34,745 nt of DNA, from NCBI GenBank assembly GCA_020435965.1, contig JAGQYS010000016.1, positions 1-34,745 of the forward strand. The letters run 5' to 3'. The notes under the pieces are model-generated. The model saw nothing but the letters and a program-made list of their open reading frames with translations, searched no databases and was not told where the DNA came from. The stretch's first letter is position 1, and each line of letters begins with the position of its first letter. Below, piece by piece: positions 23,595 through 33,050 of the stretch. Position numbers and translations under genes: made by a program. Source of the stretch: Flavobacteriaceae bacterium. GTDB lineage: Bacteria; Bacteroidota; Bacteroidia; Flavobacteriales; Flavobacteriaceae.

Positions 23595-25202
23595 TTATTG
23601 CTTTAAAAGTTTTAATGATTTTGAGTTGACACCTTCTGCTTGAATCTTCAACAGATACAATCCGCTTGACAATTGTTGTAAATCAATAGGTTGAAAAGGT
23701 TGAATTGTTGTATCTATAACCAGTTTTCCTAAGATGTCATGAATAAGTAGATTTGCAACATCAACTTCATTCGGAAATAGTACTTGCAAATAGTTTTCTA
23801 CAGGATTAGGAAATAGCTTAAAATGTGTTCGCTCATTATTTTGGTTACTTAATTCTGCTGCTAAGGCATTTCCTAAATCAGGAATTCCATAACCTAAAAA
23901 ATAATCAGGAGTTGTATATTGTGAAGCAGATTCTCTAACCAATTGCATCATTTCTGCATTGGTTAAATCTGGTAGTGCCTGACGCAAACAAGCCAAACCT
24001 CCAGCCATAATTGGTGAACTAAATGAGGTTCCATTGTTTTGTACAATCACATTATCTGGTCCAATAACAAAAGCAGCAGCTCCACGAGCTACAACATCTG
24101 GTTTTTGAGTAGGCTGAATAGCACTACCTTGAGAGCTAAATGATACATAATCTCCATTTAAATCTACAGCTCCAATAGAAAAAACACCTTCAGCATCTGC
24201 AGGAGCGTTAACACCCGAAGCTCCAGAATTTCCAGCAGAATTTACCAAGAGCATTCCTTTTTCAAAAGCTATGTTTGCTCCTCTAGTTATAAAAGCAGTA
24301 TTACCATCTAAGTCATTATTAGTGTAACTGTAATTTGGATTATCATAGCCTTTATAACCTAAGGATGTGTTAATAATATCAACACCTAAGCTATCAGCAC
24401 GCTCAGCAGCTTCAACCCAATAGCTTTCTTCAACAGGATTTTCATGTTCTGCTTCTTCCGTTCTGAATAAGTAATAGGAGGCATCAGGTGCTGTACCAAC
24501 ATATTGGTCTTGAATAAATCCAGCCATAGTGCTCAGTACTTTTGTGCCATGTGTATTTCCTGTGTAAGCATAAACATCTGAAGTTCTATTGACAAAGTCA
24601 TAACCATCTAACAAATCTCCTGCATCTCTCAATCTCTGAAACGCTCCCATGGTGTTCACATTCGGAAAACCTGCATCTAAAACTGCAACTGTAACGCCTT
24701 CACCTGTATAATCCAATTCATGCAAAGCATCAGCTGCAATCATTTTAACTTGATTTTGAGTGTTGCCATAGTCAAAATCAATCATAGCATTTTCTATGCT
24801 GAATTTATCTTTAGCCTGCTCTATTTCATTTGATGACATATTTAAACTATCATCTGCAAAATCAATTGAAACAACAAAGTTCAGATTCAAAAGGTCATTA
24901 ATATTGGTTTCAGTACCTCTAACATGCACAGCATTAAACCATTTAGATTTTGCCAAAACCACAATTCCTGTAGCATTTTTTACTTGAGCGATATAGCTTT
25001 CATTTACTGGAACATCGCGTTCATCAATGACAACATTATGATTTGTTTTTCTGTCTATTGCTTTTTGAGTAAGAATGGTTATTGGATTAGCAATAGCATT
25101 GGCAACATTTTCTTTATCAGTAAAGTAAACCCAAGCATCTTCCTGAGAAAACACGATACATTGAGAGAAAATGAAACTTAATAAAAGTATTTTCTTTAGC
25201 AT
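23595..25202 (-). CDS. Secreted S8 (subtilisin-like) serine protease with T9SS sorting domain
   Basis: The protein has 535 residues and a signal peptide (1-20, ending VFSQ). A propeptide-like region runs ~21-140. The catalytic domain (~155-445) shows the triad: Asp176 in VAVLDAGFP, His218 in NTHGTKV and Ser393 in GTSFSSP, with the oxyanion Asn325 in SAGNSG. Residues ~460-535 form a type A T9SS C-terminal domain (FKLFPNPVENYL, then SSGLYLLKI). This predicts export through the outer membrane, with anchoring or release. It sits 24 bases after mnmA. The linkage of a secreted protease to a tRNA-modifying gene is probably only transcriptional. Confidence 0.95.
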   Translation of the reverse strand: MLKKILLLSFIFSQCIVFSQEDAWVYFTDKENVANAIANPITILTQKAIDRKTNHNVVIDERDVPVNESYIAQVKNATGIVVLAKSKWFNAVHVRGTETNINDLLNLNFVVSIDFADDSLNMSSNEIEQAKDKFSIENAMIDFDYGNTQNQVKMIAADALHELDYTGEGVTVAVLDAGFPNVNTMGAFQRLRDAGDLLDGYDFVNRTSDVYAYTGNTHGTKVLSTMAGFIQDQYVGTAPDASYYLFRTEEAEHENPVEESYWVEAAERADSLGVDIINTSLGYKGYDNPNYSYTNNDLDGNTAFITRGANIAFEKGMLLVNSAGNSGASGVNAPADAEGVFSIGAVDLNGDYVSFSSQGSAIQPTQKPDVVARGAAAFVIGPDNVIVQNNGTSFSSPIMAGGLACLRQALPDLTNAEMMQLVRESASQYTTPDYFLGYGIPDLGNALAAELSNQNNERTHFKLFPNPVENYLQVLFPNEVDVANLLIHDILGKLVIDTTIQPFQPIDLQQLSSGLYLLKIQAEGVNSKSLKLLKQ

Positions 25203-25226
25203 TTTTAATGATTTGGTATCTGCAAG

Positions 25227-26414
25227 TTAAGAAATTACTCCAGAACCAACTAATTCATTGTCAAGATACCATGCTACAAACTGACCTTCTGTTATTGCTG
25301 ATTGTAATTCATCAAAAGCGACATATAGGCCATTACTTACTTTATGTAATGTTGCTTTTTGTAAAGGTTGCCTATATCGTATTCTTGCCATAACTTGCAT
25401 GGTTTCTCCTTCGTTGATGGCTAAGTCTTCACGAATCCAATGCAATTCATCATTAGATACAAAGAGTGTTTTTTTATATAAACCAGGATGTGATTTGCCT
25501 TGACCTGTATAAATCACATTCTCCTCAACATCTGTGTCTATCACAAATAAAGGTTCAGCTGTTCCACCAACAGCCAAACCTTTTCGCTGACCTTTAGTAA
25601 AATAATGCGCACCTTGATGCTTGCCAACTACATGACCATCTGTAATATGGTATTCCAACTTTCTAGATTCATAGACAAGCTGATCTTCAACTGAATTGAA
25701 ATTAGGAATGTTTTGAGAATACAGTTCGTAATCCATAGGGATTTCAACAATAACACCTTCTTTTGGTTTGAGTTGCTGTTGTAAAAAATCTGGAAGTTTT
25801 ACTTTTCCTATAAAACACAAGCCTTGTGAATCTCGCTTTTCGGCAGTAATCAAGTCTTGTTCTGTTGCAATTTGTCTTACTTCTGGCTTGGTCAATTCAC
25901 CAATAGGAAATAAGGTTTTTGATAATTGTTCTTGTGATAATTGACACAAAAAGTAAGATTGATCTTTGTTTGTATCTTTTCCAGCTAAAAGTTGATAGAT
26001 AATTTCACCATCTTTTTCAAAGGAACTTTTTCTACAATAATGTCCAGTAGCCACAAAATCGGCTCCTAAGTCAAGAGCAATTTTCATGAATACATCAAAC
26101 TTAATTTCCCTGTTGCATAGCACATCAGGATTTGGTGTTCGACCTTTTTCGTATTCATTGAACATGTAATCTACAATACGCTCTTTGTATTGAGCACTTA
26201 AATCGACTGTTTGAAACGGAATACCTAATTTTTCTGCAACAAGCATAGCATCGTTACTATCTTCAAGCCAAGGGCATTCATTGGATATTGTAACAGAATC
26301 GTCGTGCCAATTTTTCATAAAAAGACCAATAACATCATAGCCTTGCTCTTTTAAGAGAAATGCTGCAACGCTAGAATCTACTCCTCCAGAAAGTCCTACT
26401 ACTACTCTTTTCAT
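25227..26414 (-). CDS. mnmA: tRNA-uridine 2-sulfurtransferase (MnmA)
   Basis: MnmA thiolates U34 at the 2 position in tRNA for Lys, Glu and Gln, using a relayed persulfide and ATP. At 395 residues it has normal length. The PP-loop SGGVDSS (9-15), the catalytic Cys100 in [13 protein letters not shown] and the second Cys200 in GLCFIGK are present, followed by the C-terminal beta-barrel domain. The frame is open to 26474, but I choose the ATG at 26414: it gives [15 protein letters not shown], and the promoter -7 element lies at 26433-26440, inside the longer frame. It heads an operon with the S8 protease and the nitronate monooxygenase-like gene. Confidence 0.97.
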   Translation of the reverse strand: MKRVVVGLSGGVDSSVAAFLLKEQGYDVIGLFMKNWHDDSVTISNECPWLEDSNDAMLVAEKLGIPFQTVDLSAQYKERIVDYMFNEYEKGRTPNPDVLCNREIKFDVFMKIALDLGADFVATGHYCRKSSFEKDGEIIYQLLAGKDTNKDQSYFLCQLSQEQLSKTLFPIGELTKPEVRQIATEQDLITAEKRDSQGLCFIGKVKLPDFLQQQLKPKEGVIVEIPMDYELYSQNIPNFNSVEDQLVYESRKLEYHITDGHVVGKHQGAHYFTKGQRKGLAVGGTAEPLFVIDTDVEENVIYTGQGKSHPGLYKKTLFVSNDELHWIREDLAINEGETMQVMARIRYRQPLQKATLHKVSNGLYVAFDELQSAITEGQFVAWYLDNELVGSGVIS

Positions 26415-26432
26415 TATTAATTTTAAGAACTG

Positions 26433-26440
26433 CAAAGATA
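26433..26440 (-). promoter_or_regulatory. Promoter -7 element for mnmA
   Basis: On the minus strand this reads TATCTTTG, a match to TAnnTTTG, 18 bases before the ATG at 26414. It supports that start over the longer open frame. Confidence 0.55.
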
Positions 26441-26500
26441 CAATTTTTAGTCGTTTTGTATTGGGTTTCATCATTTTGCTTATCTAGTACCAAAAACTAT

Positions 26501-26575
26501 ATTGTTTAACTTTAACATAATTTTATTAAACAATTAATATTTTTGTTTAATCTTTGTATTGTAATATTAAACAAT
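26501..26575. promoter_or_regulatory. Four alternating copies of ATTAAACAA(T) around the fasciclin promoter
   Basis: The copies are ATTGTTTAA (26501-26509, inverted), ATTAAACAAT (26525-26534), TTGTTTAAT (26543-26551, inverted) and ATTAAACAAT (26566-26575). The two forward copies are exactly 41 bases apart, within a shared 14-mer. They overlap and flank the -7 element at 26538-26545, so they could be binding sites of a regulator. The region is very AT-rich, so chance contributes. Confidence 0.45.
26538..26545 (+). promoter_or_regulatory. Promoter -7 element for the fasciclin gene
   Basis: TATTTTTG fits TAnnTTTG, 43 bases before the ATG at 26589, and sits between the repeated ATTAAACAA motifs. 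Confidence 0.4.
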
Positions 26576-26588
26576 TAAAATTCAGAAA

Positions 26589-27962
26589 ATGAAAACAACG
26601 AATCACCTAAAAAAATTTACATTGTTGCTAGCTGTCGTATTTATGGCGTATTCATGCAGTAATGACGACGACAACACAAATGATCCACCACAATCAACAA
26701 CTATTACAGCTTTAGCAAGTGCTTCAGGAGACTTAAGCATCTTAGTAGCTGCTTTGCAACGAGCTGGTTTAGATACAACTTTAGACACAGCAGGAGATTT
26801 TACAGTATTTGCTCCAACAAATACAGCTTTTGCAAATTTCTTAGCTGATAATAATTTTACGGCTTTAGAAGACATTCCAGTTGATGTTTTAACTCAAGTA
26901 TTATTAAATCATGTTATTGATGGTGAAGCATTTTCAACTGCCTTATCTACAGGATATGGTAATACGTTAGCCACTAAACCTGGAACAGGAGAGAACTTAA
27001 GTATTTATATTGACACATCAAATGGTGTGAGTTTGAATGGTGTATCTAATGTTGAGCAAGCAGATATTGATGCTTCAAACGGAGTTATACATATCGTAGA
27101 TGCAGTTATTGGTTTACCTAACATTGTAGATCATGCTGTTGCGAATTCTGACCTTTCAAGTTTAGTAGGAGCTTTAACAGCTGGCGGAAATACGACATTT
27201 ACTACTTTATTATCTACTCCTGGAGATTTTACAGTTTTTGCTCCTAACAATGATGCTTTTGCTTCTTTTACAACTTCAAATGACTTAGCGAGTGTTTTAG
27301 CAAACCATGTTATTCCTGGGGCTACAGCAATTTCTACTGGATTGTCAAATTCTTATGTTAATACTGCTGCAATGTTAAGTGGAACAATGACACCTTTAAG
27401 CATGTACATTAATGTTGATAGTGGTGTTACAATTAATGGGAGTTCGAATGTAGTTGCCGCTGATATTGTAGCTACTAATGGCGTAATACATGTTGTTGAT
27501 GAAGTAATTGACTTACCAACTATTGCAACCTTTGCAACTTCAAATGCTGCACTTTCGATATTAGTTGATGCCTTAGCTTATGCAGATACAGGAATGTCTA
27601 CAGTAGATTATATTGATACAGTTTCTGATGCAACCACTGGACCTTTTACTGTATTTGCTCCTACAAATGATGCTTTCGTATCTCTTTTAGCTGAATTAGA
27701 ATTAAACGCTCTTACAGATTTAACTCCTGAGCAAGTTGATGCTGTACTATTATACCACATTGTAAATGCAAACGTACAATCGTCTCAATTACAAAGTGGG
27801 ACAGTTGCTACACTTGGTGGAAATATCACAGTTGATGCTACAGCTTTTACACTTACAGATCCTAATGGAAGATTAAGTAACATCATACCTTCATTAGTTG
27901 ATATTCAAGCTGCAAATGGTGTAGTGCATGTTATAGATAAAGTATTATTAAACGATGATTAA
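26589..27962 (+). CDS. Surface lipoprotein with three fasciclin (FAS1) domains
   Basis: This 457-residue lipoprotein has lipobox AYSC (Cys23), followed at once by SNDDDN. An acidic patch right after the Cys is the known Bacteroidota signal for exposure on the cell surface. Three FAS1 repeats follow (~37-172, ~175-305, ~310-457). Each has FTVFAPTNxAF near its start and a NGVIHVVDxVI-type H2 motif near its end. FAS1 domains mediate adhesion and matrix contact. The third repeat is somewhat longer. It is divergent from mnmA, has its own promoter decorated with repeats, and ends 86 bases before a strong terminator. Confidence 0.95.
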   Translation: MKTTNHLKKFTLLLAVVFMAYSCSNDDDNTNDPPQSTTITALASASGDLSILVAALQRAGLDTTLDTAGDFTVFAPTNTAFANFLADNNFTALEDIPVDVLTQVLLNHVIDGEAFSTALSTGYGNTLATKPGTGENLSIYIDTSNGVSLNGVSNVEQADIDASNGVIHIVDAVIGLPNIVDHAVANSDLSSLVGALTAGGNTTFTTLLSTPGDFTVFAPNNDAFASFTTSNDLASVLANHVIPGATAISTGLSNSYVNTAAMLSGTMTPLSMYINVDSGVTINGSSNVVAADIVATNGVIHVVDEVIDLPTIATFATSNAALSILVDALAYADTGMSTVDYIDTVSDATTGPFTVFAPTNDAFVSLLAELELNALTDLTPEQVDAVLLYHIVNANVQSSQLQSGTVATLGGNITVDATAFTLTDPNGRLSNIIPSLVDIQAANGVVHVIDKVLLNDD

Positions 27963-28048
27963 TATAATCAGATTGAATTGGTTGGTAAATCTTAATTAGA
28001 TTGGTTGTTAGCCATAGACTATTCTTCCATAATTTATGGTCTATGCAA

Positions 28049-28078
28049 AAAAAAGCTCCTTAATTAAGGAGCTTTTTT
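28049..28078. terminator. Bidirectional terminator between fasciclin and MORN-like genes
   Basis: A perfect 30-base palindrome with arms AAAAAAGCTCCTTAA and TTAAGGAGCTTTTTT serves both converging genes; the minus-strand stop codon is 2 bases away at 28080. A weaker pairing, CATAGAC (28013-28019) with GTCTATG (28039-28045), lies just before it. Confidence 0.92.
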
Positions 28079-28079
28079 A

Positions 28080-28781
28080 TTAGTTATTTTTCTTCTGTAG
28101 TTTTGGAACGTACGTAAAATTCTTTTCGTCAACTAGTTTGTTATTTTCATAATACTTCCAAATCCCTGTCTTCTTGTTCCGTTTGTATTGTCCTTCAGAT
28201 AATAATTCTCCTTTTCCATTAAAAGATTTTGCTGGTCCATGAAGTTCGCCATTTTCATAAATAAACGATTTTAAAACAACACCTTTTAAAGAATATACTT
28301 CTGAGAGCCCTTCTATTTTGCCATTAACATAAGTCGCTTTTTCTGCTAATTGACCATTGTCATAATAAACCAATCGTTCGCCTTGTAACACACCTTTGTC
28401 GTCATAAGTTTCAACAGTCATTATTTTATCTGAATTTTTATGATAATAAATCCACTTGCCAACATAGGTTTTACCAACCATTTTGCCTTCGCTAATGGTT
28501 TTGCCTATTGAAGTTAAAAACTTAACCTCAGCACTATCATCATTAGAATTGAATAATTTGGTAGCAGACAAAACGCTTTTCTTTTTTACAAGAATATAAA
28601 ACTTAAACAGGCCTATTTCTTTACCATGACTAAATTCGCCTTCGTAACGAATTTGCTGTGTACCATCAAAATTCTTTTTCCAGATACCATGTCGATTACC
28701 ATCTGCATCAAATTGATTGATGTTTTGTGCAAAAACTATAGCGACAAAAAAATGTGCAAAAAGTAAAACTAGTTTTTTCAT
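28080..28781 (-). CDS. Secreted MORN-variant repeat protein (YwqK-like)
   Basis: The protein has 233 residues and a signal peptide (1-19, ending VFAQ). The rest is a run of MORN-like beta-hairpin repeats, for example GNRHGIWKKNF, GKTYVGKWIYYH, GVLQGERLVYYDNGQLAEKA and KKTGIWKYYENNKLV. These match the 'YwqK-family antitoxin' annotation, but no toxin partner is present and I see no reason to call it an antitoxin. Such Bacteroidota proteins are predicted periplasmic or surface scaffolds. It lies downstream of pyrG-yidC, separated by a terminator-like hairpin and a repeat, so it probably has a separate promoter. Confidence 0.82.
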   Translation of the reverse strand: MKKLVLLFAHFFVAIVFAQNINQFDADGNRHGIWKKNFDGTQQIRYEGEFSHGKEIGLFKFYILVKKKSVLSATKLFNSNDDSAEVKFLTSIGKTISEGKMVGKTYVGKWIYYHKNSDKIMTVETYDDKGVLQGERLVYYDNGQLAEKATYVNGKIEGLSEVYSLKGVVLKSFIYENGELHGPAKSFNGKGELLSEGQYKRNKKTGIWKYYENNKLVDEKNFTYVPKLQKKNN

Positions 28782-28804
28782 TTAAAATCTACATTATTTA
28801 GTGG

Positions 28805-28825
28805 ATTCCGCATCAAGCGCGGAAT
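28805..28825. repeat. REP-like hairpin
   Basis: ATTCCGC (28805-28811) pairs with GCGGAAT (28819-28825) around a 7-base loop, and TGACAG follows. It resembles the dispersed 'GGATTCC...GGAATGACA' palindromic repeats seen in many bacterial intergenic regions. It lies just upstream of the MORN-like gene. Confidence 0.5.
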
Positions 28826-28880
28826 GACAGTTTTAACATTTATAATTAACGTTTTTAACGTGTGATAATTGTATAACAAA

Positions 28881-28924
28881 AAAGCTGCCAAAATAAAATA
28901 CATCATTATTAAATTGGCAGCTTT
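28881..28924 (-). terminator. Terminator-like hairpin after yidC
   Basis: On either strand, AAAGCTGCCAA and TTGGCAGCTTT form an 11-bp stem with a 22-base loop. On the minus strand it is followed by TTTTTTG, so it fits termination of the pyrG-yidC transcript. Confidence 0.6.
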
Positions 28925-28927
28925 ATT

Positions 28928-28983
28928 TAACCCTTCCGTCCAGACGATACTGTCTGGACACCTTCCCTTTAAAAGGGAAGGAA
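28928..28983. repeat. Flavobacterial-type intergenic repeat with two hairpins
   Basis: GTCCAGAC (28938-28945) pairs with GTCTGGAC (28952-28959). CCTTCCCTTT (28961-28970) pairs with AAAGGGAAGG (28972-28981). The order 'ACCCTTCCGTC, variable hairpin, CACCTTCCC, AAGGGAAGG' matches a dispersed repeat layout that I recall from Flavobacteriaceae, where the middle hairpin varies. Confidence 0.5.
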
Positions 28984-28992
28984 CTTGTTCCG

Positions 28993-30897
28993 TTATTTTT
29001 TACGTTGTTGCATTCTTTTTTGCTCTTCTGCCTTTTCCATCATCTCTTGCATTTTCTTTGCAAACTTACCTTGTTTTTTAGGTTTCTTTTTATTCTCTTG
29101 AATCTGAGCATGAATTTTATCTTCATCTAAGATATAGTTCTTAATCACTAGCATAATACCAATAGTAATTAAGTTTGAAATAAAGTAATACAAACTTAAA
29201 CCAGCTGCATAGTTATTAAAGAACACCAACATCATTAATGGAGAGAAATATATCATCCATTTCATCATTTTTGCCATGTCTGGCATTCCTTCTTGAGTTG
29301 GCTGCGATGCCATTTGTTGTCCTGTTGTCATTTTCATATAAAAGAAAATAGCGACAGCAGCTAATATTGGAAACAAACTCACATGGTCTCCATAAAATGG
29401 TATGTGGAATGGTAATTCTGCAACCACATCATAAGACGATAAATCATCTGCCCAAAGGAAGCTTTTTTGACGTAATTCAAAAGCTGTAGGGAAAAACATA
29501 AATAGTGCATAGAATACAGGAAGCTGCACTAAAGCAGGTAAACAACCACTCATTGGATTGGCTCCAGCTTTATTGTACAATGCCATGGTTTCTTGCTGTT
29601 TTTTCATTGCATTGTCCTTGTACTTTGTGGCAATCTCAGCAATCTCTGGTTTTAAAATTTTCATTTTAGCCTGAGACAAATACGACTTATAGAGTACTGG
29701 AGACAAAACTAATCTCACTAAAATAGTCATGACAATAATAGCAATTCCGTAAGGCAGGAAACTACTTAAAAATCCAAACAACGGAATAAACACAGCTTTA
29801 TTTATCCAACCGAAAATTCCCCAACCAAATGGTATACTCTCTTCTAAATCGCGTTTGTATTTTTTAAGTACCTGACTGTCTGTTGGTCCATAATACATGT
29901 TTAACGACTCGTTAAACTCGCCACCATCAAGTTCTAGAGGTATTGATACAGCATAACTCTTAGTGTAAAGTGTGTCAACCTCTTCATCGTTCATTAAGTT
30001 AACCGATTTTAAGTTGGCTGTTTTGAATGGTTTGTCTGTTAATAAAATAGAGCTAAAAAAGTGTTGTCTGAAAGATAACCAACGTACATCGACTTCGGTT
30101 TCTTCGTCATCACCCATTTGACCTAACTTGTCAATTTTATCGTCTTCGTATTTGTAAGTTAAACGTGTGTATCTGTTTTCGTATGAAATACTTTTAGCTT
30201 GTCTTCTTCCTTTTAATTTCCAATCTAAAACAATATCCTGACTTCCGTTTACAACACCTTCCAATCCTTGAGATTTTACAGAAAAATCAAGCATGTAATC
30301 ATTAGGTTTTAGCTCGTATCTGTATTCTAAAAAGCGTGTTTCGGACACTTTTAATTTCATAGATAAAACTTGATTGCCATTGTTTTGTGACAAAGTTGGC
30401 TGGAAGTAAAGGTCTTGTGTGTTTAGTGTTCTGTTATCTGAAGTTCCAAATTTTATATTGAAAATAGAATTTTGATCTTTTATAAGATATACAGGAAGTG
30501 AATCGTACTTTGTAAATTTCTTGAGTTTAACTTCTGAAATATAACCTCCTTTATTATTGACTTTCAAATAAAGGACTTCGTTTTCCAGAATTGTTTCTTT
30601 ATCTGAGTTTGCAGTATTTGCCGAATATGCAAAAGCACCAATTTTATTTTGAAGCTCTGCCATTTGAAGAGAATCTTGCGGATTGCTGATGCTGTAATCT
30701 TCGGAAGTGGTAACAAAAGTTTCAGCTTCTTCAGCTTCATTAGCTTTTTTCTCTGCTTCAACTTGTTCTTGTTTTGCTTTTTCTTGAGCTTCTAACTCTT
30801 CTGGAGTTGGTTGGTTGTTATATAACATCCATAATAAGATTCCGAAAATAAGGACAAAACCTATTATAGAATTTAAGTCAAATTTTTTTTCTTCCAT
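28993..30897 (-). CDS. yidC: Membrane protein insertase YidC
   Basis: YidC inserts and folds inner-membrane proteins, alone or with Sec. This 634-residue protein has the long Gram-negative form. The first membrane helix (~10-26) is followed by an acidic/lysine-rich coiled stretch (~33-60). A large periplasmic beta-sandwich (~75-355) comes next, then the conserved C-terminal helices (~370-600). These include the hydrophilic-groove arginine region (VRLVLSPVLYKSYLSQAKM) and QLPVFYALFMFFP. It ends in a strongly basic tail that could contact the ribosome. It starts 61 bases after pyrG and is likely cotranscribed with it. Confidence 0.97.
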   Translation of the reverse strand: MEEKKFDLNSIIGFVLIFGILLWMLYNNQPTPEELEAQEKAKQEQVEAEKKANEAEEAETFVTTSEDYSISNPQDSLQMAELQNKIGAFAYSANTANSDKETILENEVLYLKVNNKGGYISEVKLKKFTKYDSLPVYLIKDQNSIFNIKFGTSDNRTLNTQDLYFQPTLSQNNGNQVLSMKLKVSETRFLEYRYELKPNDYMLDFSVKSQGLEGVVNGSQDIVLDWKLKGRRQAKSISYENRYTRLTYKYEDDKIDKLGQMGDDEETEVDVRWLSFRQHFFSSILLTDKPFKTANLKSVNLMNDEEVDTLYTKSYAVSIPLELDGGEFNESLNMYYGPTDSQVLKKYKRDLEESIPFGWGIFGWINKAVFIPLFGFLSSFLPYGIAIIVMTILVRLVLSPVLYKSYLSQAKMKILKPEIAEIATKYKDNAMKKQQETMALYNKAGANPMSGCLPALVQLPVFYALFMFFPTAFELRQKSFLWADDLSSYDVVAELPFHIPFYGDHVSLFPILAAVAIFFYMKMTTGQQMASQPTQEGMPDMAKMMKWMIYFSPLMMLVFFNNYAAGLSLYYFISNLITIGIMLVIKNYILDEDKIHAQIQENKKKPKKQGKFAKKMQEMMEKAEEQKRMQQRKK

Positions 30898-30958
30898 TTA
30901 TTTTATTATAAATCTTGGTTGTGTTTACCTTTATCAAAAAAGCAACCGAAGATATGTT

Positions 30959-32635
<1,677 letters not shown>

Positions 32636-32862
32636 TTATTTGAAGATAGTTTTAGGTTATTTATAAGGTATTGTTAATAACCTTAATTACACCGTAATAT
32701 AAGCAGAACCATGTGTTAATTTTACACTCTAAAAAAATTAACTTCGCTAACTGTTGCCTTAAACAATTAAAAAAGTTTAGATCATAACTTTAAAAAAACT
32801 CAAAAAAATTAAATCCTTAAAAAACTATTACCCAATTCTATTTTTTACAATATTTTTAGTTT

Positions 32863-33018
32863 ATGACAGATGTTGAGATTGAAAGAGTACAAAGAACTTA
32901 TACAAATTAGCTATAGAATGCTCACTGATGATGACAAAAAACTCTTCAGAAAAGTTTTTGTTTGATGTTGCTGTTTATACACATAAAGAGCAAGACAAAA
33001 AATAGGCGAAGTATTTTC
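32863..33018 (+). pseudogene. Remnant of a RelA/SpoT-type (p)ppGpp enzyme gene, N-terminal ~50 codons, frameshifted
   Basis: Three reading frames in succession give a RelA/SpoT N-terminus. 32863-32883 reads MTDVEIE. 32882-32960 reads KEYKELIQISYRMLTDDDKKLFRKVF before a TGA. 32961-33002 reads FDVAVYTHKEQDKK before a TAG, and 33002-33010 continues IGE. I recall flavobacterial SpoT beginning with a KEYKELLRISY / DEDKKLIRKAFD / AVxAHKxQRRKSGE pattern, so the colinear match across three frames is unlikely to be chance. No HD, synthetase, TGS or ACT domain follows. It is a truncated, decayed copy and the working gene must be elsewhere. Confidence 0.68.
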
Positions 33019-33050
33019 AAATATTAAATTTTGCCTTTAAATAGTTTAAA

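Noticed and set aside
28080-28781. Toxin-antitoxin pair suggested by the YwqK-family name
   Set aside because: The protein has a signal peptide and MORN-like repeats, and no small toxin gene adjoins it. The antitoxin label is not supported here.
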